From Hydractinia symbiolongicarpus (Eukaryota; Cnidaria; Hydrozoa; Anthoathecata; Hydractiniidae): DNA of 64,000 nt. Where the stretch lies: positions 13,389,001-13,453,000 of the forward strand of contig NC_079875.1 in NCBI RefSeq assembly GCF_029227915.1, given 5' to 3'. Position numbers and translations under genes: made by a program. How positions within the stretch are numbered: the first letter of the stretch is position 1; every line of letters begins with the position of its first letter. Shown here in pieces: positions 21,050 through 32,772 of the stretch. The notes under the pieces were generated by a model. It saw only the letters and a list, made by a program, of their open reading frames with translations, had not been told where the DNA came from and did no database searches.

Positions 21050-24000
21050 TTAGTCGGTTACATCAATAATCAAAGGGGTAATATATTCAGAATGTCTTAT
21101 GCCCAGGGAAAAGGAAGGAGCGGTTCGTTTGTTTCCAGATACTTTTTCGGGACAGTGAGCTCCAGGTCCAGGTTTCTGTGTTGAATCTAAAAATACAGGT
21201 TTATTGTATAGACAACAGAATTAAGCAGAAAAATATCAACATAAAACATTTTTTTAATAACCGAAACTTTTCTGGGAATTTTACCTTTAACGTATCGTGC
21301 ATATTACTATTATAATTCCAAATACTTATTAAGAATATAGCCACTTCAGTGGTTAGAAACACTGTTATTAGCGTGGGTTCTGAGTTCTGAAGGCATACAT
21401 TAGGTATACACTGACATTGCATACAACATTTCCCTTACATGGCATGGGTTGACCCATAGCTGCGTTGAAGACACTTGCTAAGTGTCCGCGCTGTGTACCG
21501 AACCACGGACCTTGTGATTACGAAAGGAACTTTATAACCAGAAGGCCACATGTCATTGAAGGATACCATATTCAATATGTTTCGCGGGTAATAATAATCT
21601 TTACGAAATGTAGAAAATAGAAGTTTTCGCGAGAAATAATATTTGTAAAATAAGAAAAATTGAACGCTAATTTAATAATCGTCGCCGATGACGATAAGCA
21701 TTTTGCCGACATTCAATTTCTAACACAAATTAAATCTCAACTCTTCAAGAATATCACTCACCTCCAGGCATGTAACTACGGCCAAGTATAGAATAGGCGG
21801 GCGCTTTTCGTTTTGTCACATTTGGCTCCAACATTTGATAGTTACCAGGACCAGGTGTTTTGGCAAGATCTTCAGCAAAACTTCCTGTTTTCGACCTCCC
21901 CGTCATAGAAAAAGCTGCTGAAGCAGGTTTATCTGGAATTTTACTTCCAATAAGTGAAGGCAGGCTATACGAATTTGGAGCAGGTGTGGTGTCACCTACA
22001 CAAAGCAAAAAATAACAATTTGATAAAAAAAAATGTCAAAATTCTCTCTCGAATAAGATAGGTTTTAATTTCCACTTACGTTTCCTATATCGTGTTCGTT
22101 GTCTCATTGAATATGCGGGTGCATGGCGTTCACCTTGTGGGTGCACCTTTTCAGGGGAATAAGCACCGGGCGCTGGTGTTTTAAAAACATCTAAACGCAT
22201 CAGAATTAAGTTGTGAATTTTCTATGCTTGCTGCATTTTGCTACAGTTAAAGTAATAATGATAAAAAACATACTTGGATCTTTCTGTCTCCCTAGAATTG
22301 AATATGATGGGGTGCCATCTTTACCATATCGAGTAATTGAAGGATGTACCATATAGCCCGGGCCAGGGCTGCTATCTTTTTTAAACACTAAATTTGAACA
22401 AGAAAGTAAATTATACCAATAGATTTAAAAGAATGTTTAATGGCTTGAAAATTTGCACATGTTTTATACTTACTACTGCTCTCCAGCTTCTGTCCAAATG
22501 AATAAGCTGGGTTCATCCACTTGGTAATATCATGCTTGTTGTAGCCACATGTTGATGGCAGAGCATATCGTCCAGGTCCAGGCCCTTTAAAATGATAAGT
22601 AAAAGTTATACATTGTCAGGGCATGTCCCTTGACTGCAATGATGCATCAGATGCAGGAATTTATTTAGCATGTCAACAGCAAGAATTGAAAGTTCTGCTT
22701 TTCGCACAATTTTAATTTAAAATCTGAGATTATTTCATAACACAATCAATAAAAATTCTTCTTAAAAGGTTACATCGAATATAAACAAACATATATATAA
22801 TTTAGCTTCTTGATATCATCATAAAGATTTAAAATTTAGGTTGTCTTTTTGCTTTAAGAAATGTTCCTCTGTAGGCAACTTGAGAATTTCTCCTACAAGT
22901 AGTCTTAATAGTACATGACATAACATGAGGAATTTGTACTCCACAAACTTATTATTCTCATTATTCTGGCTTATAAAGAAACACACACACAGAAAAAAAG
23001 TATGACATAATAACCTATAAGATCGTGTTAGTTTAAAAACCTTAAAACATTCTTGAATATAAAGTCATTGCCAGACTATATATAGGTGCCGGTTGCTGGA
23101 TTATCTTATTATTAACAAGTTTTAGTGAAGAAGATTTCCATGTTGCAGAATGGCAAAAATCCAGTTGGCAGAATCAGTAAGATTTGCCCATAACATAATT
23201 TCTTAACAACAAATTGCAAAAAAGAAAACCACATGAATACATCAGTCTAGGCCTAGGTATACTTTCTTTTAGGCAAAGCTAATGTTGAAGCTTCAGTATT
23301 TAAAGTTGTATGCCCATGTTGAATCGCCGTCAAGAGGAATTGAACCCCGGTCTCCCGGACAGACTACGAGAGCTATAACCACTAATCTACAGCACCACAA
23401 AATCTACAGCGCCACAAATGATGATTATGAAATGTTAGACAGCCTTTCTATAATTCAATTTATTGGCAGTTACGGAGCAATAAAGTGAAGTACATGCAAG
23501 CAAGCCACAAAGTCACTAATACCATCTGTAAAAAAAGCAAATATAATGCAGCATATGCTACAATAGTTATGGTGGTATTTTACTGATCAATCTTCTAATA
23601 CGTTATATTTGTAATCTAAACTTCAAGCATCTCAATGAAGAAAATAGTACCCATGTGATAAAACACGTATGTTAATATAACTGAATACGTGATCACATAC
23701 ATACGTAACCTTACTTCACTTACGGGAATTATTTTTTTCACAATTGCTTTATATTTGTATTGCTTAGCAGTGCCCTTATTACGATTTCCAGTCTCTCTAT
23801 AACACAATCTAGGAGAAATTTTTTTTGTCTTTAATGTTATTCTAATCTATATTTATACCTTTGCAATCACATCGAGCACGTTGAAAGAATTTGCTTCTCG
23901 TAATAGAGCAGTGTGGCAAGTGTTATTTCCAGGCGTTACAGCAAGAGAACAATCGACTCTTAAAAAAGTTCCTATCATTACATCAATTTTATTTAAATGT

Positions 24001-24499
24001 ACTTATTTTTATTCAAAACATTGCTAATAACAACAAGCTTTGACAGTTGAAATTGGTGGCACATCTTCAAACTTCAGATTTTCTTATTCACACAAAACGC
24101 TATATAAGAATGCATTGGGTTGTGGGCCAGGACAGTGTTGAAAGATGAGACAGTTGTTATTACAATGAATGCTACAATTACAAGATTGCTTTGCATTCAA
24201 AGAACAGAGACATTTTATTATTGATTATTGCAATAGCTATACATTTTTCTTTGTAACAGGCAGAATTGTAAAGTGGCTAAACTTTTATTTCAACAAAAAC
24301 AACTAATTATGGATTACTTTTGCCGTGCTATCACATACAAGCTATATAGCTATTAACTATTAAGATTTCCTACCCAGCTGTTCAGTTGACTGTTCATTTG
24401 TTTATTTTCTAGACACTAATCCACTAATCCAGAAAAATAGCTGAATATGAACGTACCTGTTTCCCGCGCGGCAATTATTGGTCCTTTGGTATCGCTCAT
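21050..24499 (-). CDS. ODF3: Outer dense fibre protein 3 / CIMAP-like SHIPPO-repeat protein, complete
   Basis: Six minus-strand exons join in phase to 249 codons plus a stop: 24499-24457, 22584-22474, 22387-22274, 22190-22080, 21995-21762, 21186-21050. Splice sites are canonical and the length matches animal ODF3 (about 250 residues). SHIPPO (STPGP-like) repeats recur through the protein: [40 protein letters not shown] and [12 protein letters not shown], each followed by an aromatic-Ser motif such as PAYSIL or AYSFG. Members of this family bind or line axonemal microtubules in cilia and sperm tails. Intron 1 (22585-24456) carries a tRNA-derived SINE. The start Met lies 265 bp from that of divergent MRPL20. 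Assignment to ODF3 rather than a close CIMAP paralogue is likely but not proven. Confidence 0.93.
23329..23396 (-). mobile_element. tRNA-derived SINE head in ODF3 intron 1
   Basis: On the minus strand an A box (TAGATTAGTGG, 23389-23379) and a B box (GGTTCAATTCC, 23346-23336) are spaced as in a tRNA gene, and the ends can partly pair as an acceptor stem. The T arm and acceptor mismatches argue for a SINE head or pseudo-tRNA rather than a working tRNA. Confidence 0.6.
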
Positions 24500-24764
24500 G
24501 GTCCTTTATGAGGCAATCCCAGTATAAAAATCAGCAATGCAGTATAACACTTCCCACCCCAGTAAATTCTTGCGTTGGTTTGCCGCAGGAAATTTGAAAC
24601 CGTTTCTAAGTAGTGACTGGTTTCCATAGAGATAATAAATAAACTAAAGTGTATATCACGGAACGAGAACAAACAAACTGAAGTTCTTGCCGTAAATTTA
24701 ACGGCATACGAAAATTTTTGTTAATGGCGGCCTATGAGCACGAGATACATTGCTAAACAAAACC
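24500..24764. promoter_or_regulatory. Bidirectional promoter of ODF3 and MRPL20
   Basis: Only 265 bp separate the two divergent start codons. GTTTCCATAGAGAT at 24620-24633 is an imperfect RFX X-box, a motif typical of ciliary genes. TTAATGGCGGCC at 24721-24732 resembles a YY1 site, often found in nuclear genes for mitochondrial and ribosomal proteins. The ATG inside it opens an 11-codon upstream frame (24724-24756) that ends just before the MRPL20 start. The motif functions are inferred. Confidence 0.6.
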
Positions 24765-27700
24765 ATGCAACTTTCGTATATTCACATGGTTCGTGCAGGG
24801 CCTTTTAAGAGAATCGTCAGGAAGGCAAAGATATTTGCGTTAGCTAAGGTATCTAATTTTTTATGGACAATTTTGTCATCAGAATTTCTACGAATTATTT
24901 GTCTACAAAATTTCAGACTAATTGGGGGGCATGATTGATTCTGCATGTTTTGCTAGCTGCATTGAGGAAAGATAAAAATACCGAGCTAGCAATGGATAGG
25001 TATTTATAATGCTCCCTCCCTCTCCAAAAGTGACGAATCTGACATCGTAGTGCCACAAGATTTAGCACAAATAATAGTGTCTGATAAACCAGGGTGCCGA
25101 TATAAGCCTCACATGCTGTTTAAAGTTTGGTTTTTTGAAAAAAAAAATTCAAGTATTCGCCCGAAAAAACCTACATGAACCCAAACAATGCCCGAAAAAA
25201 GCTCGTTTTACCTGTCGTCCGCAAGGTATATGTTAGAAGGAATTGCATTTCGGGAATGCTTTGGGTCAGTTCTGTAAAGTGCACCGGTTTCGCGGGACAA
25301 CCGTCAATTTAATTCGAAAAGTCGCCCAAACTCACCCTTTATGCGGAGGCCTTGCGGCTTATTGGCACTCTCTTTCTGATAATAGTGTCTGGAAACTCCA
25401 ACTCCTACAAAGTTCAGCAATAATTCTTTTCCACTCTTCAATATTATTTTGATCACTACCAGAAAAGTGGTTCTTCTCATCATCCTCAATTTCTCTAACC
25501 AAAACTTCACAGTAATGGTAATAAGTTGTTAGGACTGATTACCGGTACGAGGGTGCCAATAAGCCGCATACGCCGTAAAAAGTGCGGGTGTTTTCGGGTG
25601 AGTTCAGCGTTTTAAAAAATTAAGGTATTTGCCCGAAAAAACCCGTATAGTACCGAACAATGCCCGAAAAAAAAAATATTCACTATAAATGACTCTTGAA
25701 AAATTATTTAAAAAAGTATAAATATTAAAATGAACTAACTATATGGTAGCTAAGTTCTTAAAAGAACTGTTTTTTATGGTTTTTGATAAGATTTACTTGA
25801 TAAGTAACTTATATATATACTTTATTACCTTCTTTCTCTTCAAGCGCGTTCTTTCAACTGTCGTCCGCCATGTTTATGTTGCAAGGTGTTGCATTTCGGG
25901 AATGTTCCGAGCGTGCTCGAGAAAGTGTGGCGTTTCGGCGGACAACCGTCAATTTAATTTGAAAATTTGCCCGAACTCGCCCTTATATATGCAGGTGTTT
26001 GCGGCTTTGTCGGCACCCTCTTTTACTGGTTACAGCCTTTCCGGTTATAATTTTTCACTTTCACAGCAAGTGTTAAGTTGGTAGGGCTGGTTTACTGGAT
26101 TGGTACAGTCTTCATGTGCTGTCTTATACCTTTTAACTCTCTTTGTTTGTTATAATTAAACTCAGGGACCTAGAAATAGTTTGAGTTATTTTATCCTGCA
26201 CTTGGTGTTGCAGCGCCCTATATTATGGCTTATTTCAAAGATTAAACAGTGCTGGACACTTACAATTAAAAATAAAGATAAATTTGAACCACCTGCGTGT
26301 GACAAATAGCCTTCACTAATGAGACCTAGGAATAGTACAATTTCAACTTGGCTTCTTGGAAATGAAAAAAAATTAAACAAAAAAAACAGATGTGGGTAAT
26401 TTAAATTTCTAGTGCATAGGAAGTCAATTGGTTGATGTTTTTAGTTACAACTTATTTGCTAGAAACTACAAGGTACAAAGGCAGTTCAATGGCGTTTTGG
26501 TAATTTATCCTACTGCCAGATAGCATTAATTCCCTCCTTTCTTTGTGTTGTTAGCAAAATCATGATTTTTCATGCTGCGTTGGCTTCTTTGCTTTTGTTT
26601 TGATTTGGGTTTTATATTGTCAGGTTATGGGAACCTTTTTTTCTCGTTTAATTCTGTTTTTGTTATACAAAATTACTGCTGGAAAAATTTCAGGAAACTT
26701 CTGAATGAGTTCTGGAATTTACCTTTAGAGAATTAAGTGGCTAATCTGTTATAATATGTAGGTGCGATACAACTACAAAGATATTTTCCTTTTTGTAGGG
26801 TTTTCGAGGACGTCGTAAGAACTGCTACAGTTTAGCGGTAAGAAGCGTACACAAAGCATTGCAAAGGCAGTACATGAGCAGAAAGTTAAAGAAGAGAGAC
26901 ATCAGAAAAGTAAGAGTTTCTTTTACCGCGTTTAGGATTTCACCAGTGATTTCGCCACATTTTGCTTGGATAAATACTCAGTAAAATATAGGTTTTCCCT
27001 TTTTTTGAAAGTTGTAGCTGAGTTTGGTTGTCAACAAGCAAGGGAATAAAGTCAAAAACTCTTTATCAATGCTAACACAACTTCCACTAAGGAACATAAA
27101 TAGGAAAAGTAAGATAAGGAACTCATTTTACTTGTATGGCAGAACCCAATTTATAGTAGGAACCAGGACCATATCGATGTACCTGACCTTTTATACGGCC
27201 CTGGGTCTTTTTATAGCGTCCTGGGCTCTCCGATAGGGTCCTGGGTTCCAGTTTTCCGGTATGAAATTTGTAGTTATCATCTTGTATAAAATTATTTTAA
27301 ATGTTTTAATTTTGAGATGAAGCTTTAACTCTTCCTATAGCTACCATAGGCACATACCCAGTATTTAGATTTCTTGTATTTTTTAGTTATGGATACAAAG
27401 AATCAATATGAGTGCAAGAGAATATAATGTACCTTATTCGATGTTCATCAAAAATATGCATGAGGTGAATATATTTACGAAGCACCTTTTTCTTGTTTGT
27501 ATTGTGTGTTTGTGGTGATTGCACTGAAAAGTGAATTATAAAACACTCAGTTAAACCCTATTACAGTGGGATTTTTTGGTATCAAATATTCATGAAAGTG
27601 TGGGATGACTTTAACCGCCATCTCGAATAACTTTCGAAGGTCTTAAACTCTGTTGATGAAATTCGCTTGATAATAGAAAAAAACAATAAAATAGTCAAAA

Positions 27701-29229
27701 AGTAAAAGTCACCAAGTTTTGTACCATTGGATTAGTATTTTAGGTGTTATAACCAGGATATACGACTGTATCTATCATCCGCCATTTATACTTCGTCTCC
27801 AGTTACACATGTTATTCCACTATTACAGATATTAGACCTCCAAGAGAACATTTACTGCCTTGCTTTTTTGTCTGTTCTAAAAGTAGAGTCAGAGCAATCA
27901 CAACGAAATTTCTTAGTTCAGAAAAAACCAATAAAAAAGATCAGAGAATTGCGTATGGTGTGGATCAGGCAAATTTCTGATACGTGATGCCAACAATTTC
28001 AATTCAATTCTGAAATACAGAAAAATAGTTTTTTTGTTTCACCTAGTAAATAGATTTCTCCACTTTTTAACAAATTTGTAAAATGCTTTCTTGATTTTTT
28101 TTCGCGAAATTTCTTTATATTTCTGTCTTGTGAGATCAAGAAAAAAAACTTTTTTTTTCATTCGCGAAATCGCGAACATATAGGTAAACAAAGTAAACAG
28201 CGGAAAAGATGTTGCCAGCAAAAAAAACACCGATCGGTCAAACTAAAACTTTTAAATAAATTATTTTTATTTCTAGAGCAACATTTTGTTAAATCGAAAG
28301 ATGCTATCAGAATTAGCAATTCACGAGCCAAGGACTTTCCATGTAAGTGACACAGTTATTGAACTACGGTGTATTTTTTCTGTTTTGTTTTTGCTGTCTC
28401 TTAATGGAAATTGAGTTGTGACCTGGTACTTGAGTTGCTAAAACGCCTTGTAAGTCGCTATGAAGGAAATCAAACAGTTAAAAATATTATCTAAAACCCT
28501 ACTGCTAATTACCCAATTCACCCATTCACCCACCCAATTCCCCCATTCACCCACCCAATTTTCACACCCACCAATTCACCCACTAAAGTCACCCAGCCAA
28601 TTTACCCACCCAACTCACACCCACCCAATTCACACCCACCCAATTCACTCACCAAATTTACCCACTAAAATTGCCTGAAATATGCTTTGAGTATGCATAA
28701 TGCTAAAACTAATTTTGATGGTCTGATATTGCATTTGATATGAATACTGCAGTAGTCTATTTCTTGCAGTTCTAAGCTGCTTTTTCTTATCACTAACCTT
28801 TTTCTCTTTTTAATTATATGGCTCTTCGTGTAACAATATCCCTAGGGGAAAATTCTCAGACTTGGAAATACGCTTATTATACGCTTATTTGTTTAAGAAT
28901 CCGAGGTTAAGTGTGCTTATATGCTTTATGAGTGTATCTAAGGAAAAACAAAACATTTGAATTCAATTTCCCTTTGACTTGGTATGCATTTTCAAAACAT
29001 TGGCTTTAAGCGTAAATTATATTCAGTATTACTTCTGCTAAAGTTCTTTAGTAATCTTGCAGATTTTAATGCGTCTGTTTATAAATTTGCAAATATACTG
29101 CTCATGAAAAACTACGCTTAATAGTTATTTTTACATATTTTTTTCTTAAAAGCTACTTTTGATTTTTAGGCATTATCTCAACTAGCCAAAGATAAGCAGA
29201 AGGACGGCTTATTAGCTGCGCTTGATTAA
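24765..29229 (+). CDS. MRPL20: Mitochondrial ribosomal protein bL20m, complete
   Basis: Five exons join in phase (all phase 0) to 132 codons plus a stop: 24765-24848, 26799-26909, 27387-27464, 28277-28342, 29170-29229. The protein has the bL20 order: a basic N-terminal extension (GPFKRIVRKAKIFALAK), the RNA-binding core (GFRGRRKNCYSLAVRSVHKA, then LKKRDIRKLWIQRIN), and the C-terminal helices (LLNRKMLSELAIHEPRTF, ALSQLAKDKQKDGLLAALD). It should bind 23S-like rRNA in the large subunit of the mitochondrial ribosome. The ATG at 24765 was chosen because it is the first in frame after an upstream stop; an internal Met at codon 8 is an alternative. MITEs occupy intron 1, a minisatellite intron 4, and a second minisatellite lies just downstream. 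Confidence 0.94.
25091..25371. mobile_element. MITE copy 1, AGGGTGCCRATAWAAGCC termini
   Basis: It opens with AGGGTGCCGATATAAGCC and closes with GCGGCTTATTGGCACTCT. The interior repeats the motif GCCCGAAAAAA and a stretch near GGACAACCGTCAATTTAATT shared with copy 2. It is in intron 1 of MRPL20 and has no coding capacity. Confidence 0.85.
25550..26020. mobile_element. MITE copy 2, same family as 25091-25371
   Basis: The ends are AGGGTGCCAATAAGCCGCA and TGCGGCTTTGTCGGCACCCT, a near-perfect inverted repeat. The right half aligns with copy 1 (TGTCGTCCGC, GGACAACCGTCAATTTAATT, ATTTGCCCGAACTCGCCCTT). The left half carries an insertion of AT-rich sequence. Confidence 0.85.
27158..27250. repeat. 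About 90-bp inverted-repeat element in MRPL20 intron 2
   Basis: The left end AGGAACCAGGACCATATCG is mirrored imperfectly by CGATAGGGTCCTGGGTTCC at the right, and the interior repeats CCTGGG. It is compatible with a very small MITE. Confidence 0.55.
28507..28672 (+). repeat. CCCACCCAATTCAC minisatellite
   Basis: Variants of CACCCACCCAATTCAC repeat about every 13-16 bases in intron 4 of MRPL20. The open frame across it is a by-product of the repeat. Confidence 0.9.
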
Positions 29230-29392
29230 CCGAGAGCATGTTTCAAATAACATTATGGTAACATAAACGTGTATATTTGTAGATAAATGGAAATATATTC
29301 TTTTATACATAAAGACATAATTTTAGCGGTTGTAATAAAAATCTTCAGTGATCATTATGTAAGATGCGTGTTATATACCGCTGCCATTTTGT

Positions 29393-29815
29393 TTACTGTG
29401 GTCATCTCGTGTACCATCATTGCAATGTTTTTTACCGTGGTCATTTTGTCTACCGTTGCGATGTTTTTTTTCACCGTGGTCATTTTGTCTACCGTTGCGA
29501 TGCTTTTTACCGTGGTCATTTTGTCTACCGTTGCGATGTTTTTTACCGTGGCCATTTTGTCTACCGTTGCAATGTTTTTTTACCGTGGTCATTTTGTCTA
29601 CCGTTGCAATGTTTTTTACCGTGGTCATTTTGTCTACCGTTGCGATGCTTTTTACCGTGGTCATTTTGTCTACCGTTGCGATGTTTTTTTAACCGTGGCC
29701 ATTTTGTCTACCGTTGCAATGTTTTTTACCGTGGTCATTTTGTCTACCGTTGCAATGTTTTTTTACCGTGGTCATTTTGTCTACCGTTGGGATGCTTTTT
29801 ACTGTGGTCCCCGTG
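29393..29815 (+). repeat. About 36-bp minisatellite with four-unit higher-order structure
   Basis: The core ACCGTGGTCATTTTGTCTAC continues into CGTTGCGATGTTTTTT and recurs ten times, with one diverged unit at each end. Variants cycle in order (GCGATGC, GCGATGT, GGCC with GCAATG, GCAATG) and this series of four is repeated, giving a higher-order period of about 142 bp. Open frames on both strands here are repeat artefacts. It begins about 165 bp after the MRPL20 stop. Confidence 0.92.
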
Positions 29816-30554
29816 TAACATTGTCGCAGTTTAAGAATTAGCATACCTTCTTTATTTTCTGTCACAGAGTGACAACTTGGACTTTGAACCCATGTTATTT
29901 AAGTTCTCTTTTTTAAAAGTACGCATATTTTTTAAAATACGTGTATTTTTAAAAATAACGAAATTCGTATTCTTAAAAAACACAAAATGCGTATTTAAAA
30001 AGTACGAAATTCTATTGTTTCAAAGATGCGAATTGATACGCTTTCAAAATAGAAGTGGTCGATTTTCCTAGAGAGCATCACATCTTGCTAGGAAAAATTC
30101 AGATAAAATCACTTTCGCGAAAACATTCTGTCAAAAGGAAAATACTCACCTTATGGTGAAAAAGGTCACAGTTATTTTTTCTTTTTTCTATATTACTTTA
30201 TTCAGTTCAGGTTTATGGCAAATACTCCCTGGGGCGTGAATGGTGTTTGTGGCATTTGGGCGTAAAATATTCAATTATAACGTATGTTACCTAAGTATAG
30301 AATTTCAATAATTAAGGAAATCACGCCTTTTTTAGGAAATTCGAAGAATATGATATAGAGCTTTTAAAAATTGGGGTGGCAAACTATCTGCTTAAGATTT
30401 TTTTCTAGAAAAAACGTTTTGGTCATTCTGTCGGTTAACTGGCCTCGTGTTATTATTAAACTGCCGAAATGTCATCAAAATAAAAGGATATAAAGATCGG
30501 ATATTTTTAGTTAATTTGATATTTATAATTGTTTACGGACTGGTAGCCTTTTAT
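29816..30554. other. No gene recognised
   Basis: AT-rich, with a loose repeat of GCGTATTTTT/ACGAAATTC-like words at about 29920-30010. No exon or named element is visible. Confidence 0.4.
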
Positions 30555-30838
30555 TGACTGGTAGCCTTGTGGCTTACTGACGGAAGGTCTTGGATTCAAA
30601 TCCCTGCCGAGTCATGCCACGACTATAAAAATGTGAATCTATCCTTTCTGCTTAGCGTTCAGTATGAGAATAGGATTGATATCTGAGTCGATTTTCTAGC
30701 GATTGCTGTGCTTGTACGACTTTCGTAGCTCAAATGGGAGCTTTAAATGCAGTTCGCAGGACCTTCGTTGATAGCAGTACCAATAAGAACTGAAGATGCT
30801 ATCCTGGGTAAAGAATTTTAATAATAATAGTTAAAATT
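30555..30838 (+). mobile_element. tRNA-derived SINE
   Basis: An A-box-like GTAGCCTTGTGG (30561-30572) and a B box GGATTCAAATCC (30592-30603) have tRNA spacing. About 220 bp further on, TGCTATCCTGGGTAAAGAAT leads into an ATAATAATAG tail, the usual 3' end of such SINEs. Confidence 0.65.
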
Positions 30839-31138
30839 GTGATATGTACTTGTATTTTGTTTTCCTATAATTTTTCCAAAACATGGTTGGCCAAAATGTT
30901 GGTCGACCTCCTTTATGCCCATGATATTCTCACGGGTCGGGTCTGTGTTTTGTATATTGCATTCTTATCTACGTTTGTCACAGCTTTTATCCGCGTCCGC
31001 TTATTAGATTTTTCTGATTTTTTGGATTTGCAAAAAAATTATTATAAGGGCGCCAACAGGCCTTAACCTACCCCCAAGTTAACCATAAATAAGGTCTTTT
31101 TGCTCTGGCCATTTTTGTAAATATTTAAAGAAATTAAA
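30839..31138 (+). other. No gene recognised
   Basis: One 75-codon open frame (30839-31066) is Leu/Phe-rich and without family resemblance; I do not call it a gene. Confidence 0.3.
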
Positions 31139-31360
31139 CCTCTATCTCGACCTCTATCTCGACTACTTTCTATCTCGAACTTCCTTCTTATCTCCAATAC
31201 TCTCTATCTCGACTACTCTCTATCTCGAACTTCTCTCTATCTCGAATTAAAGTCTCGGTCCTTTTGTGGTCCGCCTAAAGTATTTTTCTTTCTTTATATC
31301 GAACTTTCTCTATCTCAAACAAAGTTGGTCCCTTGCGTGTGCGAGATAGAAAGATTCCAC
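31139..31360 (+). repeat. CTATCTCGA-rich repeat, likely a DNA-transposon end or MITE
   Basis: The word CTATCTCGA, followed by A or C, recurs seven times in about 110 bp. It returns later as CTATCTCAAAC and, inverted, as GCGAGATAGAAAG at about 31340, giving an overall inverted-repeat layout. Confidence 0.6.
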
Positions 31361-32660
31361 TGCATCTAAAAAAAATTTATCGTCTAAAAATGCTTTACTG
31401 TTTATGTTCGTATTTGATATTCGCGTGCAATCATTAAGTCGTTAATATTTCGATATTGTGTTTTACGTAAACTGTGTTGGCGAGCCTTAAAATTACAATA
31501 TAAATAAATATTCTAAGCTGGCAGTTATCTTAAAATATTGGTCTGTTTCCATGACAACTGACACATGTGTCAAATTCACGTCAAGCTTAATTAATTTGGA
31601 AAAAATTTTGTGGATGTGTGCGTATTGTAATATTATTTTTATACTTTTCGTTTATTAACTTTATTTTATTTGGCATGCGATCAAAATAATCTTTAAACAA
31701 TAGCATATTATCATCATTTGATGGAATAAAATATATTTTTAGCTGGATTTACTATTTTTAAAGATGTTACTTCACAGTGTTGTCCTGGACACTTTGTCTG
31801 TTGTATGGTCGCTGTGCATGATAGGACATGTGAAACCATAACCTTGATCGAGTTGTGTGATAGAACACTTCATTTACTATCTATATTTATCATGTCTATA
31901 ATCAACTTCCCCAAAACCTTTTATAAAGGCCGACGAAACAGGGGTGCTGGCAACCTCTTCCCAGGACTGTTTGCATCTCAGCTGCGCTGCGCTTTCGACG
32001 CCACGGTAAAAAGTGCTGGGGCGAGCTTGGGGTGCTGGATGGAGGATCTTGTCCTGCTTGTAAAATTGTAAGTCTCCTTAGTCTTCCTAGTATTGGCCTG
32101 TCCACTTTCAAAAAAACTCGTCGGGCATAGGTCCTATTTGTTAAGGCCAGGTGGCAGTTTATATTACTTTTGTGGTCATTTATTGTGAGTCATTTTTGTA
32201 GTACGTGAAACTGGTTTCACTTTCGAAATTTGTTCATTCATTGCATGAAATTGCACTATAGTTTGTCCAATTGTCAATTTGATTCGATTGTCATCATTTT
32301 TGAATTTGACATTTTGATGTCATCAAGTTTTTGATTTGGAGTTTCGTCATTAAACGTAGCCATTTTAATTGGTTCGATTTAAAAAGACAATCGACATTGA
32401 CAAAAATTAAAATCGTCACTACAATAATTTTTTACTTTTATTTCTTTGTCTTTTGTCCTCTATTTTAGTTGCTATTACAGTATTCGTTAGCCAAATAAAA
32501 TATTTCACGTCACAAAAATGCTGAATGGTTAGTTTCTATGAACTTCTTACATCAGCACATTTCCTCATACCATGAGTGCAAAGAAAGTTGGAGATGATAA
32601 TCTAATTAACTAACGCTTCACTAAAATTTTTTTCTGCCAAGTTTATGTTACATAAAAATA
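31361..32660. other. Mostly non-coding; contains a GC-rich block at 31915-32110
   Basis: The GC-rich block (ACAGGGGTGCTGGCAACC through GGATCTTGTCCTGCTTG) stands out from AT-rich flanks and looks like an old inserted element, but no terminal repeats were seen. The rest shows no gene. Confidence 0.4.
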
Positions 32661-32772
32661 CATCCTCGTCCTCAGGGTCTCTTACCCAGACTTGTTCCCA
32701 GGGCATTTTGTCTTGTTGATGAACACTCCGTAATAACAGCTCAGGGCCCACAATACCCTGGGGACGAGGATG
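32661..32772. mobile_element. 112-bp MITE, CTCGTCCCC family
   Basis: CATCCTCGTCCTCAGGG at the left matches, inverted with one mismatch, CCCTGGGGACGAGGATG at the right. The interior words GCATTTTGTCTTGTTGATGA and TAATAACAGCTCAGGG are shared with the copy near 35.2 kb. Confidence 0.88.

Noticed and set aside
23329-23396. Functional tRNA gene
   Set aside because: A and B boxes fit, but acceptor and T-arm mismatches and the intronic location point to a SINE head.
28460-28678. Pro/His/Thr-rich open frame
   Set aside because: It lies on the CCCACCCAATTCAC minisatellite inside an MRPL20 intron.
29287-29841. Long open frames on both strands (up to 184 codons)
   Set aside because: They are products of a minisatellite whose period keeps several frames open; composition is purely repetitive.
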